Assembly: GCA_003162995.1 (NCBI GenBank)
Contig: PLUZ01000558.1
Location: forward strand, 162-8,466
Origin: Methylocapsa sp.
GTDB lineage: Bacteria > Pseudomonadota > Alphaproteobacteria > Rhizobiales > Beijerinckiaceae
Reading direction: 5' to 3'
Length of the DNA stretch: 8,305 bases
Below the pieces are notes generated by a model. The model did not search any database. It had not been told where the DNA came from and saw nothing but the letters and a program-made list of their open reading frames with translations. A program made the translations under genes and the position numbers. Of the stretch, positions 1 through 6,000 are shown piece after piece. The stretch's first letter is position 1. The number at the start of each line of letters is the position of its first letter.

Positions 1-20
1 AACGTTTCACGTGAAACGTT
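1..20. other. parS-like palindrome (putative ParB-binding centromere site)
   Basis: Bases 1-20 are a perfect palindrome with no mismatch and no spacer. Its centre, bases 4-17, reads GTTTCACGTGAAAC, the conserved core of bacterial chromosomal parS. Against the classic 16-mer TGTTTCACGTGAAACA only the two outermost bases differ (C and G instead of T and A). Sites of this type load the CTP-dependent clamp ParB and lie near the replication origin in most bacteria, so the window may be origin-proximal. The site lies outside any coding region visible here, 51 bp beyond the stop of the anti-sigma gene. Because it begins at base 1, the palindrome could be longer to the left. It is not followed by a T-run, so a terminator is unlikely. 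Confidence 0.82.
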
Positions 21-71
21 TTGGTAAGGTTCGAGGCCGCGACCGGACAATATTGACGTTTCATCCATCAT

Positions 72-935
72 CTACTTGCCGTCGAAGGCTTCGACTTGGG
101 CGCGCACCGACTCCGCCAAAGCATAAAGCTCCGGCGCGGGGAGAGCGCCCGCAAGGGCATAATTGGCCCCCTTCTGACGCCAGGAGATCGCGGCCGAGGG
201 AAAGCTGCCGGAAAGGCGCGCTTTTGTCTCGCTTGGGCCGGGGGTTTTTTCGGCGCAGAGCGCGAGATTGCCGGCCTCCGGCCGCGTATAAAACAGGCAC
301 AGCATTTGGCCTTGTTCACCCGGCATCGCGCGTACGCCGCTGAGCTTCAAGCCATAAGTGACCGGAAGATTCGGTAATAGTGGCGCCGCCAGATCTTGCG
401 CCTGTCTTTTTTCCTTTGGCAAAAGACCCGCCGGGGCGGGCGGCTGGCCGGAGGCCCGGAGCGCCGCTATTGCCTGCGCGGCAAAAGCCTCATTGGTCCC
501 GGCCGCACCAGGGTCGCTGGAATAAAGCGGCACGCCGTGCAGCAGCGCCACGCCGCCAGCAAGATAGGCCGCGCCAACCGTCAGCACCGCTCCGCTCGCG
601 AAGGCAAGCCCGATCAGCTGCGCAAACCAACGCTCGCGCCATACCTGGGTGCTCGCGTGAACTTCGCTTTGCCCGCTCCCCCAACAAGCTGCGCGGCCGC
701 TTGCCGCCGCCCCGCCAGAGCTAGATGCAAACGGCGGAGGGAGAGTTTCCATCGATGCGAAAGCGGCGCGAATCGTTTCGTTCTGCCGCCGCCAAGTCTC
801 GACGCGCGCCGCGTCCGCCGGAGATTCGGCGAGAAAGGCCTTGACCGCCTCGCGGCGGCCGCGATCCAAGCCGCCGTCGACAAAACCATGCAGTTCCGCC
901 TCGCTCACAGGAGGCTCTACGCCGCTTGCAGGCAT
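72..935 (-). CDS. Anti-sigma factor, single-pass membrane protein (no zinc motif)
   Basis: This 287-residue protein is probably the membrane-anchored antagonist of the sigma factor encoded just upstream. The N-terminal 60 residues have the alphaproteobacterial anti-sigma pattern: SEAELHGFVDGGLD at 11-24, followed by a helical RR..V..FLA..P..AARV stretch and a QN motif near 51-52. This part should bind the sigma factor in the cytoplasm. A low-complexity Ala/Ser/Gly linker (about 68-90) leads to one hydrophobic segment at about 103-132, and residues 135-287 would be periplasmic. The usual zinc-binding H-x3-C-x2-C of ZAS-type anti-sigmas is absent, so it belongs to a non-zinc class. The ATG lies 6 bp after the sigma stop codon, so the two genes are surely co-transcribed. 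The Shine-Dalgarno sequence is weak, suggesting translational coupling. The signal that releases the sigma factor cannot be read from the sequence. Confidence 0.82.
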   Translation of the reverse strand: MPASGVEPPVSEAELHGFVDGGLDRGRREAVKAFLAESPADAARVETWRRQNETIRAAFASMETLPPPFASSSGGAAASGRAACWGSGQSEVHASTQVWRERWFAQLIGLAFASGAVLTVGAAYLAGGVALLHGVPLYSSDPGAAGTNEAFAAQAIAALRASGQPPAPAGLLPKEKRQAQDLAAPLLPNLPVTYGLKLSGVRAMPGEQGQMLCLFYTRPEAGNLALCAEKTPGPSETKARLSGSFPSAAISWRQKGANYALAGALPAPELYALAESVRAQVEAFDGK

Positions 936-941
936 GATTTG

Positions 942-1499
942 CTACTTGACCACGCGCAGATAGGAGGGGAGCGCCTTTACGGGGCGAGACGCAAATTCCG
1001 CCGCCGGAATTTCGCCGAGCGCACTGCGCGCCCGCGCCAAACGCGCGACAAGAATGGCCCGCGAAATTTTCAATATGCGCGCGGCCTGCAGATGGGTGAA
1101 ACCTTCCAGCGCGACAAGCAGCAAGGCCTCCCGCTCTTCAAGCGAAAGAGCAAGGAGCGCATCGGCAAATTTGCCGCGCGGCGGCGGCGCGGAGGGCGGC
1201 AATTTCCCGGCGGTGCGCGGCCCGCCCGCGTAGAAATTTTCCTTCTCCATGTGAACCTTGGCGCCCACCCTTCCGGCTGCCAGCCTTTCGCGATGCCATT
1301 CGGTCAGCAGCATATAGAGGTGAAGATGAAGTTCGGCTCCGGCCAACCGGAAGGCGGCTCCGGCTTCCCAAGTCCGCAGCAAAATCGCCTGGACGACATC
1401 GTCGGCGATTTTATTTGGCGCCGGATGGCCGGCAATGAGCGCGCGAGCATAACGGCGGAGCCGAGGTGCACATGAATTCAAATCGTCCCGCAAGGCCAC
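942..1499 (-). CDS. ECF-type RNA polymerase sigma factor
   Basis: This 185-residue protein has the two-domain ECF layout. Region 2 spans about residues 8-72 and contains ADDVVQAILLRTW, equivalent to the usual AEDLVQETFLRAW core-binding segment. Region 4 spans about 113-162, with LSLEEREALLLVALEGFTH followed by a helix-turn-helix at about 134-158 ending RLARAR. The linker between them (about 78-108) is rich in Gly and Pro. GTG at 1499 is chosen as start because AGGGAG lies 7 bases upstream. The next gene, 6 bp downstream, encodes a membrane anti-sigma factor, the normal partner. ECF factors often activate their own promoter, but no clear GGAAC-type -35 box with a matching -10 is visible upstream. 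The resemblance to the alphaproteobacterial ECF26-like group is from memory and unconfirmed. Several normally conserved region 2 and 4 positions are divergent. Confidence 0.83.
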   Translation of the reverse strand: MALRDDLNSCAPRLRRYARALIAGHPAPNKIADDVVQAILLRTWEAGAAFRLAGAELHLHLYMLLTEWHRERLAAGRVGAKVHMEKENFYAGGPRTAGKLPPSAPPPRGKFADALLALSLEEREALLLVALEGFTHLQAARILKISRAILVARLARARSALGEIPAAEFASRPVKALPSYLRVVK

Positions 1500-1506
1500 C
1501 TTTTCT

Positions 1507-1512
1507 CTCCCT
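1507..1512 (-). promoter_or_regulatory. Ribosome binding site of the sigma factor gene
   Basis: On the minus strand AGGGAG is followed by 7 bases and then GTG. It decides the GTG start at 1499 over the TTG two codons further in. Confidence 0.7.
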
Positions 1513-1603
1513 AGATGGCACTGTTGATTGGCCGTGCCGCTCTTTTATGAGACCGGGATCGCTTCAAGATGAATCGCTCATAGTCCTATCTTTTTGTTTA
1601 CAC

Positions 1604-1646
1604 GCATGATCTTATCCAAAAAGCCTGCAACGTCTTGGGCTCATGC
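1604..1646. repeat. Degraded intergenic dyad repeat of the Rhizobiales type
   Basis: The element begins GCATGATCTTATCCAAAAA and ends CTTGGGCTCATGC, with GCATGA and TCATGC forming exact 6-bp inverted ends. From memory it resembles a short palindromic repeat very common between genes in Rhizobiales genomes, whose arms read approximately GCATGATCTTTTCCGAAAA and CTTTTCGGGATCATGC. The left arm matches nearly throughout. The right arm has several substitutions, so the full hairpin no longer pairs well. It appears to be an old copy. It lies in the divergent intergenic region, where such repeats usually occur. Confidence 0.5.
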
Positions 1647-1812
1647 ACTCGCTCCTGAGTGCTGTCCTGGCTATGCGCGAACCCAAATTCCGCCTAGGGT
1701 TTCCGGTTCAAGCAGTCTTGCGCTAAACAAGCGCAGCCTTTAAACGCGGCGGACGCCGTGGCCGTTCCCCAAGGCGGCTTTTCTATTTTTTCCTCTCAGG
1801 TCCGGATTGCGC

Positions 1813-2661
1813 ATGACCCAACTGGAAATTTCCACACACGGCCTGCAAGCCCCCGGCATTCTCGCTGGGAAACGTGGCTTGATCCTAGGCCTTGCCAACA
1901 ACCGGTCGATTGCCTGGGGGATCGCCAAGGCCGCCCACGAAGCTGGCGCCGAACTCGCCTTCACCTTTCAAGGCGAATCGCTCGAAAAGCGGGTGCGGCC
2001 CCTGGCGAAGGAACTCGGCGCGAAAGTTCTGGGTGATTGCGACGTCACCGACAGCGCGACCTTGAGCACGGTATTTCAGGAAATCGAGCGCATTTGGGGA
2101 AATCTTGACTTCGTCGTGCATTGCGTCGCTTTTTCCGACAAGGATCAATTAACTGGCCGCTATATCGATACGACTGCCGAAAACTTCACGAATTCGCTTC
2201 TAGTCTCCTGCTATTCCTTTACCGCCGTGGCCCAGCGCGCCGAAAAGCTGATGCCAAACGGCGGCGCCCTGTTGACCATGACCTATTATGGCGCGGAAAA
2301 ATGGATGCCGCACTATAATGTCATGGGGGTGGCCAAGGCCGCCCTGGAATCGAGCGTGCGTTACCTGGCCGCCGATCTCGGCGAACGCAACATCAGGGTG
2401 AATGCGATCTCCGCCGGCCCGATCAAGACTTTGGCGGCCTCAGGCATCGGCGATTTCCGCTATATTCTCAAATGGAACGAATATAATGCCCCCTTGCGAC
2501 GCACGGTGACGATCGAGGAGGTCGGTGAAAGCGCCGCCTTTCTCCTTTCGCCCATGGCGCGTGGCGTCACGGGCGAAATTTTGCATGTCGACTCGGGCTA
2601 TCATATCGTCGGCATGAAAAATCCGGCCGCCCCCGATATCTCGGTCGTGGGCAAGGATTAA
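1813..2661 (+). CDS. fabI: Enoyl-[acyl-carrier-protein] reductase (NADH), FabI
   Basis: FabI catalyses the last step of each fatty-acid elongation cycle, reducing trans-2-enoyl-ACP with NAD(P)H in the cytoplasm. The 282-residue product is a short-chain dehydrogenase of the FabI type. The cofactor loop reads GLANNRSIAWGIA at 26-38. A YYGAEK segment (158-163) matches the SYLGAER region of the E. coli enzyme, and the catalytic pair is Tyr168 and Lys175 in HYNVMGVAKAALE. NAISAGPIKTLAASGI (197-212) is the family substrate loop. The position equivalent to E. coli Gly93, important for triclosan binding, is Ala106 (HCVAFSD). ATG at 1813 is preferred, with GGA 6 bases upstream. A TTG two codons earlier (1807) is an alternative. 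The gene stands alone, with an intergenic gap on each side. Confidence 0.96.
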   Translation: MTQLEISTHGLQAPGILAGKRGLILGLANNRSIAWGIAKAAHEAGAELAFTFQGESLEKRVRPLAKELGAKVLGDCDVTDSATLSTVFQEIERIWGNLDFVVHCVAFSDKDQLTGRYIDTTAENFTNSLLVSCYSFTAVAQRAEKLMPNGGALLTMTYYGAEKWMPHYNVMGVAKAALESSVRYLAADLGERNIRVNAISAGPIKTLAASGIGDFRYILKWNEYNAPLRRTVTIEEVGESAAFLLSPMARGVTGEILHVDSGYHIVGMKNPAAPDISVVGKD

Positions 2662-2799
2662 GCCGTTCACTACACATTCAGCTTGCCGAGCCAAAATGAA
2701 TCTTCGTATTTTTTAGAAGCGGCAATACAACCTTTTTCAAGATAAAACTTGACCAAAGAAGATGAATTTAGAGTAGATATATGGATATTGTGGATTTTG

Positions 2800-2827
2800 T
2801 TGACAACGGAAGCTGCTTACCTAGGGC
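2800..2827 (+). promoter_or_regulatory. Weak candidate promoter for the membrane NRPS gene
   Basis: A perfect TTGACA lies at 2800-2805, at the edge of the AT-rich block, followed after 16 bp by TAGGGC at 2822-2827, a poor -10. The AT-rich DNA upstream could act as an UP-like element. If used, the transcript would carry about 240 untranslated bases. A second weak possibility is TTGATA at 3016-3021, with AT-containing sequence near 3037-3045. Confidence 0.25.
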
Positions 2828-3060
2828 CACGCGCCCGGACGGGTACCAGGCTTCAATCAAACGCCGTTAAGGATCAATAGAGCGCCTCCATGATACTGTC
2901 GCGGACCGATTCCAGAACGCGGGATATTACCCCGGCCATGGCCGCTGCCCTGGGGCAGGCCGTAAGGTTTTGCCATGCAGGATCGTTGCGAGGGCCATGC
3001 TATCGCCATCAGCACTTGATATCCGGCAAGGGCGCCTAAGCTAAGAGCATTGGCTCGAAC

Positions 3061-3064
3061 AGGA
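3061..3064 (+). promoter_or_regulatory. Ribosome binding site of the membrane NRPS gene
   Basis: AGGA is followed by 6 bases and then ATG at 3071. This selects that ATG over the in-frame TTG at 3050, which would add seven residues and has no comparable site. Confidence 0.65.
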
Positions 3065-3070
3065 TTACCC

Positions 3071-6000
3071 ATGCTGCACAGTTTGGCGACCGCCCAAGTT
3101 TCCCTGGAAAAAGACGGGCATCTGCCGTTCTCTGAAGGTGCTATTTTGCGCGGCCCTGCGCGGCCGGATTTGATCCGCGACGAATTGCTCTGCGAGATCT
3201 TTGCCGCGACCGCCGCTCGTCATCCTGACGCCATCGCCATGATTACGGCGGAGGGCAATCTCACCTATGCCGAGGTCGATGCGAAAGCCGAAGCACTCGC
3301 CCGCGGCCTTTTGCAAAAGGGGGTTTGCCCTGGCCGGATTGTTGGCCTTTGGATGCCGCGCGGCCACGAGCTTCTGATCGCCCAGATCGCCATCGCCAAG
3401 ACCGGCGCCGCCTGGCTTCCCTTCGACGCCGATGCCCCCGCCGAGCGCATCGCCATTTGCCTTTCCGACGCCGAAGCCAGGGGCATATGGACCACCTCTT
3501 CTTTCGCCGACAAGCTCGCGGCGCCCTGCCCGGCTTGGACCTTTGCCGGGCTTTTGGCCGATGCCAAGGAAACTCTGGACGCGGCGAGAATCGACGCCCG
3601 CGCGCTCGGTGCCCGCCCGGATGACCCTGCCTATCTCATTTACACTTCTGGCTCGACCGGCACACCCAAGGGAATCGCGATTTCGGGGCGCAATATTTGC
3701 CATTATTTGCGTGCCGCCAATGAGATTTATGGTGTCCTGGAGAGCGATGTCGTCTTCCAGGGTGCGTCCGTCGCCTTCGATCTCTCGATGGAAGAAATCT
3801 GGCTTCCCTATCTCGTTGGCGCATCGCTTTTCGTGGCGACCGCCGAGATGATGGGCGAGGCTGACAAACTCCCCGGCCTTCTCGAAGAACACCGGGTGAG
3901 CGTGCTCGATACCGTGCCGACCTTGCTATCGCTGCTGCTGCGCGACGTCGCAAGCTTGCGGCTCATTATCCTTGGCGGCGAGGCGTGCCCGCCTTCGATC
4001 GCCAGCCGCTGGTGCAGGCCGGGGCGCAAAATCTTCAATTCCTATGGCCCTACCGAGACGACGGTCGTCGCCACCGTCGCGGAAGTGCGGCCAGGCCAGC
4101 CGGTCACGATCGGGCGGCCAATTCCAAATTACACGTGCTATGTGGCGGGCGAGGGCCTCGATCTTCTTCCGCCCGGCGTGGAAGGTGAGCTTCTCATCGG
4201 CGGACCTGGGGTCGCAAAAGGCTATTTGCACCGCGACCGGCTTACCCGCGAGAAATTTATCGCCAATCCTTTTATCGCCAACTCTATTCAAGCCGAGGTG
4301 CCGGACCCTGTTTTGTACAGGTCTGGCGACGCCGTCCTGATCGACGCGAACGGCGAAATCGCCTTCCACGGCCGGATCGACGATCAGGTGAAGGTGCGCG
4401 GATTTCGCGTCGAGCTGGGCGAGATCGAAACCAAGCTCACCGAGGTGAGCGGCGTCGCGCAGGCCGCCGTGGTCTTGCGCACCGATAATGACATCGAACA
4501 ACTCGTTGCCTTTGTCGTCGCAAGTTTCGAAAGCGAAATCGACATAAGGGTTTTGCGCAACGAACTGCGGCAAAGGCTGCCCGCCTATATGGTGCCGGCC
4601 CGGTTCGAGCACGTCAAAATCCTGCCCAAACTCACCTCCGGCAAGATCGACCGCAAGAACCTGAAGCAGATTGAACTGACCGCGATCGATGCAAGCGAGG
4701 CGCAGGAAGAGCCGCGGGGCGAGACCGAGGCGACACTCCTCGCAGCCGCCAAACGCGTGCTGCCGCCGCAGGCGATTCCCTTCGATGCCGATTTCTTCAC
4801 CGATCTCGGTGGCCATTCCTTGCTCGCGGCACGCTTCATTTCGGTCGTGCGGGAAACGCCGGCGCTCGCGCGGATTACCTTGCAAGACGTCTACACCGCG
4901 CGTTCGCTCCGCGCGATGGCCGAGCTTCTCGACCGGAAATGGGGACATGCCGCCGCCGCCGAGGATCTTTCCTTCAAGCCGCCGCCCTTGTTGCGCCGCT
5001 TCCTCTGCGGCTGCGCGCAGGCCTTGGTGCTTCCCATCATCCTCGCGCTCGTGACCGCGCAATGGCTCGGCGTCTTCGTGAGCTACATGCTTCTGACCGG
5101 CACCGATGCCAGCTTTCTCGAGGAAACCAGCTCGCTCATCGGCGTCTATATGTGCATCAACATCGTTACCGTGGCGATCGTCATCGCCGCGAAATGGCTG
5201 GTGATCGGCAAGACCAAACCCGGGCGCTACCCCTTATGGGGTGTTTATTACTTCCGCTGGTGGCTGGTGAAGCGTTTCCTTGGGCTCGTTCACATCAAAT
5301 GGTTCCAGGGCTCCCCCATCATGCGGTTCTATCTGCGGGCGCTCGGGGCGAAAATCGGCAAAGACACACTCCTCGGCGAGATCGAGCCGGGCGCCGCCGA
5401 TCTGATCTCGATCGGAGCCGGCGCGAGCATTGGATCGAACGCCAATTTCGCCAATGCGCGGGTCGAAGGAAACGAACTCATTATTGGCACGATCGCTATT
5501 GGCGCCAAGGCCTATATCGGATCGTCCTGCGTCATCGAGGAAAATGTCGTCATCGAAGAGGGTGCCGAGATCGGCGATCTGACCGCCATCGGCGCGGGCG
5601 GCCGCATCGGCGCCTGGGAAGTCTGGGATGGCTCGCCGGGGCGCAAGACGGGCATGGTCGATCGCGCCACGCTGGACCCGCCGCCGGTTGCGTCCGGCGC
5701 GCGCCGGACTGTCATGGCGATCATGTATACGATCTTGCTGCTGGCGATTCCCCCGCTCGGCCTATTGCCGATTTTCCCGGCCTTTTGGGTCTTCGACCGG
5801 ATCGACGATCTGATCGGCACCGCCGATTTCGACCGCACCCTTTACATGCTGTCGATCCCGGTCATGGCCTGGCCGACCGCCTTTGTCATGGTGCTCGTCA
5901 CCGTCGGCTTCATCGCGGCGTGCCGCTGGATCATCCTGCCGCATGTGCGCGAAGGAACATATTCGGTTCATTCCTGGTTCTATTTCCGCAAATGGGCGGT

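Larger units (their letters stand above)
1500..1812. other. Divergent intergenic region between the sigma factor and fabI
   Basis: About 310 bp separate two divergent genes and must hold promoters for both. No convincing promoter for the sigma gene is visible. For fabI a weak candidate is TTGCGC (1718-1723) with TAAACG (1741-1746) at 17-bp spacing. It overlaps a small inverted repeat, TGCGC (1719-1723) and GCGCA (1731-1735). A degraded dyad repeat lies at 1604-1646. The only rightward small reading frame, from ATG at 1606 (45 codons), starts inside that repeat and has no ribosome binding site, so it is not called. Before the fabI start, AGG (1798-1800) and GGA (1804-1806) are the candidate Shine-Dalgarno bases. 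Confidence 0.5.
2662..3070. other. Intergenic region upstream of the membrane NRPS: AT-rich block, then GC-rich leader
   Basis: This 409-bp gap has two halves. In 2701-2800 only 30 of 100 bases are G or C, a sharp contrast with the coding DNA. It includes an inverted repeat TCAAG/CTTGA near 2737-2752 and an imperfect tandem 9-mer, TGGATATTG TGGATTTTG (2782-2799). No stem followed by a T-run is seen, so no clear fabI terminator. From about 2825 to 3060 the DNA is GC-rich again, with a 12-bp palindrome CGGCCATGGCCG (2933-2944) and an adjoining stem CTGCCC/GGGCAG (2945-2958). Two tiny reading frames exist: plus strand 2890-3039 (49 codons, no good ribosome site) and minus strand 2874-2939 (21 codons, AGGG upstream). 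Neither is supported enough to call. The region may be promoter plus a long untranslated leader. Confidence 0.55.

Noticed and set aside
11..343. Rightward reading frame starting within the parS-like palindrome
   Set aside because: It lies antisense to the anti-sigma gene, has an arginine/proline-rich composition typical of a GC-rich shadow frame, and no recognisable motif.
396..1475. Long 359-codon rightward frame
   Set aside because: It is antisense to both the sigma and anti-sigma genes, whose family motifs are clear. Its product is Arg/Ala-rich with no domain.
2702..2719. CTTC/GAAG stem after fabI as an intrinsic terminator
   Set aside because: The stem is only 4 bp, the T-run is in the loop rather than after the stem, and there is no GC-rich base.
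2890..3039. 49-codon rightward frame between fabI and the NRPS gene
   Set aside because: There is no ribosome binding site, no recognisable protein, and an unusual His/Arg/Cys-rich end. Kept only as a note in the intergenic entry.
2857..3072. 71-codon leftward frame overlapping the NRPS start
   Set aside because: No motif, and it runs across the ribosome site and start codon of a strongly supported gene.
3926..5062. Long 378-codon leftward frame
   Set aside because: It is antisense to the adenylation and carrier domains and has shadow-frame composition.
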